Part shown: positions 47,483 through 57,716 of the stretch, piece by piece
Position numbering within the stretch: position 1 is the stretch's first letter
How the letters are laid out: each line of letters opens with the position of its first letter
Assembly: GCA_934700895.1 (NCBI GenBank)
Contig: CAKUXV010000002.1
Coordinates: 280,772-344,771, forward strand
Length of the DNA stretch: 64,000 nucleotides
Source of the DNA: an uncultured Bacilli bacterium
GTDB lineage: Bacteria > Bacillota_I > Bacilli_A > RFN20 > CAG-826
Direction of reading: 5' to 3'
Translations under genes and position numbers: made by a program
The notes under the pieces: model-generated
Told to the model about the DNA's origin: nothing
Database searches by the model: none
Seen by the model: the letters and a program-made list of their open reading frames with translations, nothing else

Positions 47483-50346
47483 GATGCATTCCCCCTTGTA
47501 ATCACCTTAAAGTTCGAATCGTACATATGGCCATTCTCATCAAAGTAATAAAGTCCAGCAGTCAATACTTTGCCCGAGGAATCCTTGATGTTATTGATTT
47601 TATGGGATGGGACATAATAAGTCCCGTCTTTCATCAGGGATCCATCGTCTTTGGCGAGATAAACATGGGATTGGTTTTCGAATAACCCAAATCCTGCCTT
47701 AATTCCATTGTAATAGCAAATTCCGTTTGTAATGGTCACGTCGGAAGAGAAATTGCTTGTAATGGATGTTACAGACACCATGCGTAACAATTTGGCGTCA
47801 GCACCAAAAAAATACCGGGCTTCTATACCACGGGCAGGGTTATCTCCACTTGCGGTTGGAGATAAGACGACCGACACGTTTTGATAGGCGTATTGATTGG
47901 GGCCAAAATGATAATAGGCTCCACTTGTCGTATCTTTCCACCACTCATTGCGTTTGCTGACCACACCTTTATTTAAATAGTAATAACGTTCGTCAGCAGC
48001 ATTGTAAGAGGCCGATGTCTCCTTCGAGTAATAGAACAAACCCGTGTAGTTACTCTGTTTTACATCATCGTGAAGCAAAATCGTTTGGATGCTATTGTCG
48101 TCAAGCGTCTTAAACAAACCAGTTTTAGATACAGGGGGTGCGGACCAGCAGTCAAGAACCTTATCGTATTTAAAAGTGTTGCCAGGTGTATTAGTGGCAA
48201 AAGTCAAATTACCATTTATCAATTTAGCGGGGGCGGCATTGATGTCAACAAAACCAACATTATTGTTTTGAACATATTGCTTTGTGACCACCGATGTGTT
48301 CATATTTGCAGGATAAATGACAGTTCCAGTTCTTTTCGAGGAATATAAAACGGCATTACTGCCTACCACATTATATTGATCCTCTTTATTTTTCTCGCCG
48401 TTTGTGGAGTACAACCCTGACCCCGATTCAACGTTTATCGTACCGTTAACATTAATCGAAGCGCCTTTCAATTGAACAGCGTTTCGATTAAAAACCTTGC
48501 CATTTGATTTCATATCGGACATATAGGTTACCGTTCCATCGCCAAAATTGTAGTTCTGGCCAGCCCAGTCTCGCGTGTCGTATAAATAAACGGACTTTTT
48601 GTTACTAATTGTCAAAGTTGCATTTTCACTAATTTCAAAAGTAGACCCTGGTAAGAAGCACAGGTCTTGTCCCTCGGTTGCCGTGCCACTTAACATTTTC
48701 AAATCAATATTGTTCGTAATTGGCAAATAAAAATCCTGGGAATTTAAAGTATAACCAATTCCAAAAAACGTAAAAGACAAAGACAAGCTGGAAAAATAAC
48801 CATCTCCCTCAACCTGAAGAAGCAACCGATCCGTTGATTTGTCATATTTTTTTAAAATTGTTCCTTTCTCAAGAACAAACATTCCTTTTTTATCGGCTGA
48901 TGCTCCAATAAAAAGGAAAGACATGGTTTGTACCTCATCCGACATAACAATCCCAGCGGATAAATACTCGCGTGAACCGGATTCGAAAACTACGCTCGAT
49001 TCAATGTTTTGAATGTAATACTGAGTAACGGGAAAAACTTTGTTTCCTTTTTTTGTTACTGCGACTTCAAGAGTGGCATTACCCCCGCGCCACGAGGACA
49101 TTTGAAACATTTCATAAACGGAAGAACCCGATTTCGCAATAATTTGTCCGTCACCTGAAATGAAACCCCAACAATACAAATTGGAGCCGCCTTCAAATGT
49201 AAATTTAGAATTGACGTTAAGTAAAACGTGGCCATACGGGCCATTGGGCTGACCAGTATGCGTATTGCTTTGAACAAACATGTCGGAGGCGATAACCGCA
49301 TTTGACCCTGATTGAAAAACTACGTTAGTCCCGTTCTCGAATTCAATTTCAATATAGCAAGTTGGAGCATATCGCTGGCGCGAGCAAGCAGGACTTGCAT
49401 TTAAATATGATGATGTATCAAATAAATCTTTTTTGTTTGGAACAAATAACGTAACTCCTTGCGGAATACTATAGGTGCCAGCTTTAACCACTCCGTCAGA
49501 TACGGCAGTTATTGTTTTATCCGATGCGTTTCTGGCAGCCGTAATTGCAAGATTCAAATCTGAGTAAATGCTGCCATTCGCACGGAATTGTGCCGTTTTT
49601 TCAATTGGCGCAAATACGGCAGAGACCATCCCCTCTAAACCGTTTCTAAATGTATACGCAGTTTGGGACCCGCCAATTGGCGCATCATCAAAGGTCCAAT
49701 AACGGAACCTAAACCCTTCGGCGGGATAAGCTGTTAAATTGTACGTGAAATTTTTGTTATTTTTAGTCGTAGAAGCATTAACAATCTTGCCGTCTACGGA
49801 AAACGATCCACCTTTTTCCGCTGGAACAAACGTAACATCACTTGACCCGGAAGTAAGAATTAAATTCGAGAGAGATAGCGTGGAAGTAGATTCATTCCGA
49901 GCGTTGCCCCCCGATTTCAAAGATATATCAAGCGATTGACCGGAATTCAGCAAATAAGAATAAGGGGAAACGGCCGTACCAACCGAAAAAGAGTAACTTC
50001 CAGGCTTTTTTGTCGATCCCTGCGAAAAGGAGTACGAAAACGAAATAGTAGCTTGCGAATTAGATATATTCGCAAGGGAAATCCCCGCTGAATGCGTACT
50101 ATAAAATCCCCAAATCCCGCTAGTCGAAACCTTACCATTCACAGATCCATTGAATCCACAAGTCCATCCGCCATATGCATCTTCATCATACGAGATAGAA
50201 AGTCCATTACAAATTTGATTATCCGGTGCCGATGCCGCATCTGCCACTTCGGTCAGTAGTGAGACACCCGTCAACAAACCAAACAGCATGCCAAAAGAGG
50301 CAATCACACTTTTGAATGCTTTACGGTGTCTAGAGAAGAATCCCAT
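47479..50346 (-). CDS. large surface protein (cassette 1, first gene)
   Basis: 955 aa. Signal peptide to about 39 (VADAAS). The middle shares long stretches with the 1037-aa paralog (YCWGFISGDGQI, QYYIQNIESS, LCFLPGSTFEIS, VTLFVPNKKDLF), and the C-terminus has the same glucan-binding-like repeats (GLYYFDENGHMYDS, GTYYVPSHKIN). AAAGGAGG precedes the ATG. It is first of a coupled trio and lies 40 bases after the lipoprotein gene. The base composition of its middle is more AT-rich than the ribosomal genes. Confidence 0.8.
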   Translation of the reverse strand: MGFFSRHRKAFKSVIASFGMLFGLLTGVSLLTEVADAASAPDNQICNGLSISYDEDAYGGWTCGFNGSVNGKVSTSGIWGFYSTHSAGISLANISNSQATISFSYSFSQGSTKKPGSYSFSVGTAVSPYSYLLNSGQSLDISLKSGGNARNESTSTLSLSNLILTSGSSDVTFVPAEKGGSFSVDGKIVNASTTKNNKNFTYNLTAYPAEGFRFRYWTFDDAPIGGSQTAYTFRNGLEGMVSAVFAPIEKTAQFRANGSIYSDLNLAITAARNASDKTITAVSDGVVKAGTYSIPQGVTLFVPNKKDLFDTSSYLNASPACSRQRYAPTCYIEIEFENGTNVVFQSGSNAVIASDMFVQSNTHTGQPNGPYGHVLLNVNSKFTFEGGSNLYCWGFISGDGQIIAKSGSSVYEMFQMSSWRGGNATLEVAVTKKGNKVFPVTQYYIQNIESSVVFESGSREYLSAGIVMSDEVQTMSFLFIGASADKKGMFVLEKGTILKKYDKSTDRLLLQVEGDGYFSSLSLSFTFFGIGYTLNSQDFYLPITNNIDLKMLSGTATEGQDLCFLPGSTFEISENATLTISNKKSVYLYDTRDWAGQNYNFGDGTVTYMSDMKSNGKVFNRNAVQLKGASINVNGTINVESGSGLYSTNGEKNKEDQYNVVGSNAVLYSSKRTGTVIYPANMNTSVVTKQYVQNNNVGFVDINAAPAKLINGNLTFATNTPGNTFKYDKVLDCWSAPPVSKTGLFKTLDDNSIQTILLHDDVKQSNYTGLFYYSKETSASYNAADERYYYLNKGVVSKRNEWWKDTTSGAYYHFGPNQYAYQNVSVVLSPTASGDNPARGIEARYFFGADAKLLRMVSVTSITSNFSSDVTITNGICYYNGIKAGFGLFENQSHVYLAKDDGSLMKDGTYYVPSHKINNIKDSSGKVLTAGLYYFDENGHMYDSNFKVITRGNAS

Positions 50347-50386
50347 GGTTATTGCCTCCTTTCATGGTTAGTTAATGATAGATGTA

Positions 50387-51466
50387 TTAGGCCTGTACCC
50401 AACGGGCGAAGAGCTTGATGTCGCTCCAGACGTTGGTGAGGTCGGTGAATTTACCGGTCGTGGGTTTGACCACATTAGAAGTATACCACCCATCGAATTC
50501 ATAATTCGGACGAGACGCTAAAGGAACTTCGATGGATTCGCTATAGAAATTACGTCCGCGCTTGATTTGGATTTGGCTTTGCGCGTCGTATAAGAATTTC
50601 GCATCCGCCGCATTTAAATCAAAGGTGACGGTATAAAGCTGGTTGGATTGATCGGCAAGCGAAATCATGAGTTGCCACCCTTTATCCGCGTCAAAATAAT
50701 AAATCGCGTTGCCATCTTGATCGTAATAGAAGTCTCCCGCCTGCCCTTGGCTAGGACGCGGGGCACCTTTGCCAGAAATCCAGCCCGATTGACGTTTTAA
50801 AACAAAGGATTCGGATTCGCCGTTCGAATAATGAAGGGTGACGGTGATATTGCCTTCTTCGTCGGCATTAGACTCGCTAGAAACTACTCCCGTCCCTTGG
50901 GGGATCACGATGCTATCATCAATGGAGCCATCGCTAAAATTGATCGTTAAGCGGATGGAGCCATCGGCCTGGGTTTGCGAGGCGATCGATTCGATGCCTT
51001 TGCCATCTTTCCCGTCTTGTCCCGGGTCCCCTTTTTCACCCTTAGACAAGGTGATTTGGTTTTTGTCCGTCGTCCCATCCGTATAATGGATCGTTAAGGT
51101 AATCGAACCATCCTCGTTATAGGTCGGTTCGATATAATCCAAAGAACGGACCGCGGGGACGGTGAACGAGGTGGATTTGCCGTCACTGGTTTTAAAGGCG
51201 ATCGTCGTTTCTCCTTTTTCGTTTTTGGTGGCCGTGACTTCCGTTACCCCAATCCCAGCAGGAACCGTAAAGGAGGTCGAGGGCTTATCTTCGTTCGCGT
51301 AGATAATCGTGACTAACGTATCCCCGTTTTGAAGGGTGGTGGTATCTACCCGCGAAATCGTGATCGCATCGTCTCCGGAAAAGAAGCCATTGCAGGAACT
51401 CGCGGTTCCTAATACTCCTAAGGCCAGGAAGCTTAGGGCCAAATGTTTGAGACTACTTTTTTTCAT
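50387..51466 (-). CDS. lipoprotein with collagen-like stretch and InlB-type repeat
   Basis: 359 aa. Lipobox TASSC at about 21-25 after a hydrophobic signal. Three similar beta units (FTVPAGIGVTEVTATKNEKG, SITLTIHYTDGTTDK, NITVTLHYSNGES) surround a short collagen-like run GEKGDPGQDGKDGKG. The C-terminus (YTVTFDLNAADAK to FDGWYT and LFARWV) is a Listeria-Bacteroides repeat. It is probably a cell-surface adhesin or anchor. It lies 20 bases after the 839-aa gene. Confidence 0.82.
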   Translation of the reverse strand: MKKSSLKHLALSFLALGVLGTASSCNGFFSGDDAITISRVDTTTLQNGDTLVTIIYANEDKPSTSFTVPAGIGVTEVTATKNEKGETTIAFKTSDGKSTSFTVPAVRSLDYIEPTYNEDGSITLTIHYTDGTTDKNQITLSKGEKGDPGQDGKDGKGIESIASQTQADGSIRLTINFSDGSIDDSIVIPQGTGVVSSESNADEEGNITVTLHYSNGESESFVLKRQSGWISGKGAPRPSQGQAGDFYYDQDGNAIYYFDADKGWQLMISLADQSNQLYTVTFDLNAADAKFLYDAQSQIQIKRGRNFYSESIEVPLASRPNYEFDGWYTSNVVKPTTGKFTDLTNVWSDIKLFARWVQA

Positions 51467-51486
51467 ATTCGTTCTCCTTTTTGTTT

Positions 51487-54006
51487 TTATAAGGCGCTTG
51501 TCGCATTTTGTTTTAGGGTATCTAGACTTGGGTATTTGCCAAATCTAGAACCCGACGAATCAAAGAAAGCAAATTGGAAGGGGTTAAATCCCGTAACCAT
51601 CGTAACGATTCGGTAAAGAAGGTTCCAATAGACTTCTTGGCCTTCGGCAGGACGGTAGAGATAATAATGCACCAAATCGCAATCCTTGATCCCCGCGTAA
51701 TGGTCATTGAAGTTCTTCCATCGATAGGTTTCCACGATACTTCCGTTATATCCGCCTCCATAGAAAGCGATGGGGACGGAGATCGTGCCTTGTTGGTCAT
51801 AGACAAGATTCTCGTCTTTAGCTAATTGGGTGAGGATTTCCTTCAAGGGGAAGATCGCATCGATGGAGATATCTTTATTCAGCTTATTGATCTTATCCTT
51901 GATTTCATCCGGGAGAATGGAGATGAGTCCCGTGAAATCCTGTTGGAGGATGCCGTCTAACACGAAGTCGTTTGGCTTCTTATCATCAAAGAAATCCGTC
52001 TTGCCGATTAAATTGAGTTTCGAAGGCGCCATATTGAAGGCCATGCCCTCCGGGACAAAAGGGACAAGGCTATGTCCAACTCCATCAATTGGAGTATTCA
52101 AGGCTTGGATTAAGGTTCCCATTAAAGACGGGGAGAGGTTATATAGGAAAGGTCCATTGAAGGAATTTTCCATTCCAATGGGGGAGACGCCGCTTCGATA
52201 GAAAAGGCTATCTTCGACTTCTAGAGTCGTCGCGTAATCATGTAAACCCGTCTTAGGATGGCTTGCAGATTGTAACGAGTTAATCGCCCCTTCTGCTGCC
52301 TGAGATTCGGTCGCATCTCCTCCTAGGCTTCCGAGGTAACTTGTTAACACATCTTGTCCGGGGCCATTAAGGTAATCTTCATAAGAAGCGGACTTCTTGG
52401 AGCCATCTAACTGGAGGAACGAGGAGGTGGCGTTAGGATCCACCGGAGTTGTTTCATCGCTTCCTAAACTTAAGCAGAAATTCAAAGCGTCGCTTAACAA
52501 GCAATTCACGATTTTGGAATTTTTGGAAGAGAAGGCGCGGACGACGTTTTTGCCGTTATGGAGTTTGGAATTCCTTATTTCGATGTTGTCCCCATGTAAA
52601 TCCACGACGGTTCCCGCGTATTGGAGGAAGGAATAGGAATCCCCATAATCCGCGTTTTTGACGTCTAAGTCATTTAATAGAATATTGCTTCCATCGATAT
52701 ACATCCCCGCGTTGTCTTCGCCGTATAATCCAATTAAGGGGAAACGTTTGGGATCGCCCATGCAGTAAGTAAATAAAGGGCCACGGAACAAATTGGAGGT
52801 TGTTAAAGAAGGGACCGTCGCGGTTTTGCCATCACTAGTTACCATCGTCGTCTTGCCATAAGGATAAGCAAGGTTATGGAAATTCAACGTATATCCATTC
52901 CCATAGAAATCTTTTTGGATACGAAGTCCGGCATAGAGAGATTTCGAAAGAATCGAATCGCGATATAAGGACGAAGACGAGGCAAATTCATTCCAAGCAT
53001 CGATATAAGCCGTGTTGCCGGTTGTTTCATGAGAATAGATTTCATTTTTAAAATTCCATTTTGGGGTTCCGTCTTTTTCTTTGCCCGAATACGTGCCGAA
53101 TAAAGCAACGTTACTTTTTTTGGCAACAGGCACCCCATTTTCGAGCTTCATGTTCCCTTTTTCGTCTTTTAAAGCGAAGTTATCGAGACTTTCAAAGGAT
53201 TTACGGAGGCAGATGATTTCACCCTTTTCTGATTGGTTCGTGCAGCTTAATAAGGTCGAATAGTCATAAACGTTGATGCCATCTTGAACGACGACAAACG
53301 ACGTCTTACGGGTTTTGCCATGGTATTCCAAGGTAAAATAGGCTTCTTCTAACGGGTTCACGATATCTTGAATAGAAACCGTGCCCTTGGATAAATCGAC
53401 CGAAATATTAGAGCTTGCTTCTTCTAGGCGCAAGGCGTTCGTCGTATCCGCGGGGAAAGGGGTAAAGCTATATTCGATCGTCGCTTTCTTTTTGTTATTC
53501 CCCGCTCCATCAAATTCCCCGTAATAGAGTTTGGAATCGATGTTCGCGTTGGACGCCTCTACTTTTGGAGTCACGGTTAACCCATAGGAAGAATAAAACA
53601 CCGCGGTCGTCGTCTTTTTGATCGTTCCTTTACGGTTGGAAACGCTTAAATAGACGTCTCCTTCTTTTAAAGGCGTTAAGTAATAATCAAAATTACCCTC
53701 ATTATTAACGCGGTCAGAGACCGTTAAGGCGCAGTAGGTTTCTTCGTCGCTCGAATCGACGTTTTCAATGCTCCAGACTAAATCATTCCCATAAGCTAGC
53801 ATGCAGGTCTTGTCGTAAATTTGCTCGGCTTCAAGCTTAATCGGCTGAGCCTGGATTTTAAAACCAACTTGGGAAGGATAAGCCCATTCGATGTCGATTA
53901 AGTCCTTTTCGATGCGGTTAAAGCCTCCTGTTGCGGTGCTTACGCCTAAAAAGGCGACCACAAAAGGGAAGAGAAGGAGGAAGACTAAATTACCCTTTTT
54001 CATCAT
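51487..54006 (-). CDS. large exported protein with beta-helix segment
   Basis: 839 aa, N-terminal hydrophobic segment (5-27, LVFLLLFPFVVAFLGVSTAT), then Ig-like/beta regions to about 330 and a right-handed parallel beta-helix-like stretch (about 430-520, GDNIEIRNSKLHNGKNVVRA, SKNSKIVNCLLSDALNF). No catalytic residues of pectate lyases are evident. The start overlaps the ABC permease stop by a base, so it may be the cargo or an accessory of that exporter. I do not recognise a named family. Confidence 0.72.
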   Translation of the reverse strand: MMKKGNLVFLLLFPFVVAFLGVSTATGGFNRIEKDLIDIEWAYPSQVGFKIQAQPIKLEAEQIYDKTCMLAYGNDLVWSIENVDSSDEETYCALTVSDRVNNEGNFDYYLTPLKEGDVYLSVSNRKGTIKKTTTAVFYSSYGLTVTPKVEASNANIDSKLYYGEFDGAGNNKKKATIEYSFTPFPADTTNALRLEEASSNISVDLSKGTVSIQDIVNPLEEAYFTLEYHGKTRKTSFVVVQDGINVYDYSTLLSCTNQSEKGEIICLRKSFESLDNFALKDEKGNMKLENGVPVAKKSNVALFGTYSGKEKDGTPKWNFKNEIYSHETTGNTAYIDAWNEFASSSSLYRDSILSKSLYAGLRIQKDFYGNGYTLNFHNLAYPYGKTTMVTSDGKTATVPSLTTSNLFRGPLFTYCMGDPKRFPLIGLYGEDNAGMYIDGSNILLNDLDVKNADYGDSYSFLQYAGTVVDLHGDNIEIRNSKLHNGKNVVRAFSSKNSKIVNCLLSDALNFCLSLGSDETTPVDPNATSSFLQLDGSKKSASYEDYLNGPGQDVLTSYLGSLGGDATESQAAEGAINSLQSASHPKTGLHDYATTLEVEDSLFYRSGVSPIGMENSFNGPFLYNLSPSLMGTLIQALNTPIDGVGHSLVPFVPEGMAFNMAPSKLNLIGKTDFFDDKKPNDFVLDGILQQDFTGLISILPDEIKDKINKLNKDISIDAIFPLKEILTQLAKDENLVYDQQGTISVPIAFYGGGYNGSIVETYRWKNFNDHYAGIKDCDLVHYYLYRPAEGQEVYWNLLYRIVTMVTGFNPFQFAFFDSSGSRFGKYPSLDTLKQNATSAL

Positions 54007-55598
54007 TAGTTTCCTACCTCCATATCATCCCAGAGGTTCTTCTTATTCTTCATAAAATAGAAGGCCCCGGGAAGAGAGATTGCTAGTAGCGTGGTAAAGG
54101 CAATCAAATAGATAGCTCCAACCGGTAAACGAAGGAACGAGAATAAGGCGGCAATCCCTAGGAATAGGAACGGCGCCCCATAAGAATACAAAGAAGACAA
54201 TAAGGTGAGATTAGCTCCTGACCTCGTCTTCTTCATTTCTTCGATTAAGCGAAGTAACGATAAGGAGAATAAAGAGACTTCGCCAAATAGATAGGCTAGC
54301 CAAGTAGCTCCCGCGCCTAAAACCCCAGTAGAAGAAACGACAATCGAGGTAATCAGGAACGAGAGGGAAGAGGCGAGGAAAGTCGGAGCAAATTTCAAGA
54401 CGAGTTGCTTCAAAGGAGAGAAAGGAATCGTTTTTAGGATCTTCATCGCTTCCCCTTCTCGCCCAAAATAATCCATCCCTCCGCTAGAAACGCAAAGGAA
54501 TAACAGGAGGAGGGCAAAGAAATTAATGTAAGTTGCTAGATTCGGGAACGAAACAAAATAATAAGCGACGGTCCCGCTAGAAAAGACGGTATTCAAAGCA
54601 TAAAGAATCGAATAGGCAAGATAGGGGCTCAGTAACAGGAATCCTGCAAAGGAGAATAGGCTAGTCGAATCGCGGAAAAGCAAAATGAATTCTTTTTTAA
54701 AATAGGCTTTCTCGGGGCTTAATGGCTTAAAACGGATTTTAGGAAGACGAACGGGAGCTTTGGCTCCTCCTCCGATATTACGGCTATAAAAAGGAACCGA
54801 GAGCAATAAGCCTAAAATAAAGGCGAATAAACTAAAGGCAGCCCATAGCAACAATCCGTTACTAGAACCCGCGAAGAAAAGCTGAACCAAATAATTGGCA
54901 ACGATCAGGTATTTTCTCGTCGCGACCATCTTCGATAAATTCGCATCCGTTAAGAAGGCGTTGATGCCACTTCCGGATACTAACGAAACAAAGACATCTA
55001 GAAGCTTCGCATAGCCAAAAGCCCCAAGGCCCAGCAAAACGGCAATCACGATAAATTCTAGATAAGGACGAGAAGACAATAATTGCTTGAGATAATGGAA
55101 GGGATAGACAAGCGCTAAAGCTAGACCCACTTCAAAGAAGAAGGTCATCAAGGGATAAAAGATCCCCAGGAAATAGAATAAAACGAGTTTACGGAAGACG
55201 AGCCCATAAGAGAGTAAAACGGGATAGACGAATAGAAAATCCAGCAAATAATGGGAGCCAAGCAAAAGGATTAATTTGGAGAAGACTTTCTTAGTTGGCG
55301 AAATCGGAAGAATATCCATGTCGCGACGATCCGATTCATCAAAGAGGAGCTTCTCGGCTTGTAGAAGCGAGAACAATATCGAGAACAAAGAAACGATAAA
55401 AAGGAATAAAGTCGTAAAGCTAATGGAGGCGCCGGGGAAAGAAGAAAGCTTCGTGAGGATTTCGCGGTAAAGATAACTTTCAACAAACACCAAAACCCCA
55501 AGGCCCAGGACAAGGAAAAGGATGCGAAGGAAAAGAGAGACCCCCTTTTCCTTGCCTCCAACTAGCAATTTGATGTCCTTAGCGATGAGATTCAGCAT
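54006..55598 (-). CDS. ABC exporter permease subunit
   Basis: 530 aa, about 12 hydrophobic segments, no solute-binding partner. The cytoplasmic stretch LLFDESDRRDMDILPISP before the third segment is typical of ABC-2-type exporters in Bacillota. It pairs with the ATPase gene that ends on the base where it starts. The substrate is unknown; the locus suggests a polypeptide or surface component. Confidence 0.82.
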   Translation of the reverse strand: MLNLIAKDIKLLVGGKEKGVSLFLRILFLVLGLGVLVFVESYLYREILTKLSSFPGASISFTTLFLFIVSLFSILFSLLQAEKLLFDESDRRDMDILPISPTKKVFSKLILLLGSHYLLDFLFVYPVLLSYGLVFRKLVLFYFLGIFYPLMTFFFEVGLALALVYPFHYLKQLLSSRPYLEFIVIAVLLGLGAFGYAKLLDVFVSLVSGSGINAFLTDANLSKMVATRKYLIVANYLVQLFFAGSSNGLLLWAAFSLFAFILGLLLSVPFYSRNIGGGAKAPVRLPKIRFKPLSPEKAYFKKEFILLFRDSTSLFSFAGFLLLSPYLAYSILYALNTVFSSGTVAYYFVSFPNLATYINFFALLLLFLCVSSGGMDYFGREGEAMKILKTIPFSPLKQLVLKFAPTFLASSLSFLITSIVVSSTGVLGAGATWLAYLFGEVSLFSLSLLRLIEEMKKTRSGANLTLLSSLYSYGAPFLFLGIAALFSFLRLPVGAIYLIAFTTLLAISLPGAFYFMKNKKNLWDDMEVGN

Positions 55599-56368
55599 TA
55601 TTTTACTTTCTCCTCGCTTTCATAGACTTCAAAGAAGGTGCGTTTTAAGCTAAGCCGCGCATTCGGGTTCTTCTTTAAATCGAGTAGTAAGGCGATTTTT
55701 CCATGGTTTAAAATGGCAACCCGGTCGCAGAGTTCACGGACTAAATCGATATTATGGCTTGTGAGTAAGACCGTTTGGCCATTATCCGCGTATTCGCGCA
55801 TCATCTTCGTTAATTCTTCTACGGCCATGACGTCAAGGCCAACCGTTGGTTCATCTAGGATCCAGATTTCGGGGCGATGGAGAAGTGAAGCGATTAAACA
55901 GAGCTTCTGTTTCATACCATGGCTATATCCCGAGGTCGGGCGGCTTAAGGCTTCTTCGCTTAAGTCGAGTCTCTTGGCTAGATATTTTGCATTATTGGCA
56001 AAGTCCACTTGGGACACCGAATAAACGGAGGCGATGAAATCTAAATATTCATAGCCCGTCATCGATTCGTAGCAGTTGGGTTCGCTGGCGACATACCCAA
56101 AATGGGCTTTGGCTTCGAGAGGATGAAGCAAAATATCATCGCCTAGGATTTTGATTTCGCCGTCTTGAAATTTCTTGCAGCCGATGACGCAGTCGATGGT
56201 CGTGGATTTACCGACGCCGTTTTTGCCTAAAAAGCCAAAGACTTCTCCTTTTTTAACTTGGAGATTAAGTCCTTGGATCACTTCTTTCTTGCCATAGCTT
56301 TTATGAAGCTCGTTGATTTCGAGGGCGCACTCGCTAGAAGGAAGCTTATCTAAATGATTGAAATCCAT
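55598..56368 (-). CDS. ABC exporter ATP-binding subunit
   Basis: 256 aa. Walker A GKNGVGKST, the ABC signature (SGYSHGMKQKL, a variant of LSGGQ), Walker B IWILDEPTVGLD and the switch histidine in LLTSHNID. The start MDFNHLDKL at 56368 is chosen over one 11 codons earlier, because AGGAGG lies 10 bases before it. It overlaps the stop of the zinc-ribbon gene in a TAATG junction. Together with the permease it forms a two-gene exporter. Confidence 0.92.
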   Translation of the reverse strand: MDFNHLDKLPSSECALEINELHKSYGKKEVIQGLNLQVKKGEVFGFLGKNGVGKSTTIDCVIGCKKFQDGEIKILGDDILLHPLEAKAHFGYVASEPNCYESMTGYEYLDFIASVYSVSQVDFANNAKYLAKRLDLSEEALSRPTSGYSHGMKQKLCLIASLLHRPEIWILDEPTVGLDVMAVEELTKMMREYADNGQTVLLTSHNIDLVRELCDRVAILNHGKIALLLDLKKNPNARLSLKRTFFEVYESEEKVK

Positions 56369-57699
56369 TATTCTTCTTCCTCCTTTTGGCTTAGTACCCA
56401 TAGACGGGTTTGTTTCTTCTTATTTTGAATAAAGGCGTATTTGCTATGGCAGTGCGGGCATTCTTTGACGTATCCCTCTTCTAGCATTCCCTTTTCTCCA
56501 CATACCGGGCAATAAAGGGAATATAGGGGAATCGAGGCTTCCTTTAATTCTCCCTTGCCCTGGAAAAGACGCTTTAGCAAAGCTTCTTCTCCCTCTTCTT
56601 GGTGGATGGGAAGATATTTCTTTCTTCCGAGTATCGCCGTATCCCAGATGGATAAAACATCGATTTCATCGTAATGAGAGGTTTCTCCTGCATATTTGCC
56701 TAGGCTAAATCCTTCAAGCGAATCGCTTGCGGTAAATAAAAGCAGATAATTCGCGGTAGGATGATCCTCTTTGCCGAGGGGAGTCAGTTCAAAACGTAAC
56801 GCATCAAAATCGATTCGATTGACAACAAGCAAAAAGTTTTCCGAAATCAAACGGATATCCTTGGAATGGGTTAAGAAATCGTTTTTGGAATCCAGGGAGA
56901 CGCGGCTGGACTTGGGACTTAAAGCAAAGCCGCCTTTTAGAAGGAGCTTTAAAATATAGCAATAAAAATAAGTCCCTAAATCTTCGGTCGCACTTTGGTT
57001 ACGGCCATATTGGCTGATTTCTAGATAAAAGCGGTACACCCGATGATAAAGGCGGTCGGACTTTAAAATATTGGTTGGATAAATCCGGGGAAGGTCGCAG
57101 TTGGCCTTGGAAACGATGCGGTAGAAATCGCTTTTTTGGATGCGTTCGATTTTATTGAATAAACGGGGGAAAGCGCATAAGGCTTCGTAGGTGCGATCGC
57201 TATCTAAGCTTAAACGAGTCGAGCTCACCAAATGGATGCGATTCTCGTAGAAGGCTTTCCGGTGACGTAATTCTTTTTCGATTCGGCGTAAGGCCATCAC
57301 AATGAAAAGGTTTTCGTAGATCAATATATCGTCTTCGTTTTCTTTGTGATGGACGTATTCCGGCTCCATCTTGCCCGCTTTGTTTTTCCATAAGGCGGGG
57401 TCGCGGAGGGTTTTGGCAAAGGAATCATTGCTTAACGAACCCGCTTGGTCGGCACGAAGAATGGTCTCGACGTTTTTTGAGACCACATGCGGCTTATGGC
57501 AGATTGTTTCAATGATGGAAAGAATATGTGAGGCTTCCTCGAAGAAGGCAAAGTCTCCGTCGATAAAAGCCCCTTGTAACGATAGAAAGGGGGAAGAAGA
57601 AAGCGAGTCAAAGAACCCGCGGATCGTCGGGCTTGAGCTCTTCAACGAAGCAATATGTGTACTAGCTTCTTGAAGCCGCCTTTCTTCTTCCTTTCTCAT
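56368..57699 (-). CDS. McrC/DUF2357-like protein with C-terminal zinc ribbon (partner of the AAA+ ATPase)
   Basis: 443 aa, no signal or membrane segment. The helical middle with ENLFIVMALRRIEKELRHRK recalls DUF2357/McrC-like partners of McrB-type ATPases, and the C-terminus has a zinc ribbon CPVC-N13-CPHC (397-417). I do not see a clear PD-(D/E)xK nuclease triad. It follows the AAA+ gene by 17 bases and is coupled to the ABC ATPase. The assignment as an ATPase partner is inference from position and pattern. Confidence 0.6.
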   Translation of the reverse strand: MRKEEERRLQEASTHIASLKSSSPTIRGFFDSLSSSPFLSLQGAFIDGDFAFFEEASHILSIIETICHKPHVVSKNVETILRADQAGSLSNDSFAKTLRDPALWKNKAGKMEPEYVHHKENEDDILIYENLFIVMALRRIEKELRHRKAFYENRIHLVSSTRLSLDSDRTYEALCAFPRLFNKIERIQKSDFYRIVSKANCDLPRIYPTNILKSDRLYHRVYRFYLEISQYGRNQSATEDLGTYFYCYILKLLLKGGFALSPKSSRVSLDSKNDFLTHSKDIRLISENFLLVVNRIDFDALRFELTPLGKEDHPTANYLLLFTASDSLEGFSLGKYAGETSHYDEIDVLSIWDTAILGRKKYLPIHQEEGEEALLKRLFQGKGELKEASIPLYSLYCPVCGEKGMLEEGYVKECPHCHSKYAFIQNKKKQTRLWVLSQKEEEE

Positions 57700-57716
57700 T
57701 ATAACCCCTTTCTGGA

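Noticed and set aside
42291..50346. Sortase-anchored (LPXTG) surface proteins
   Set aside because: Neither large protein has an LPXTG-type motif, hydrophobic tail or basic end.
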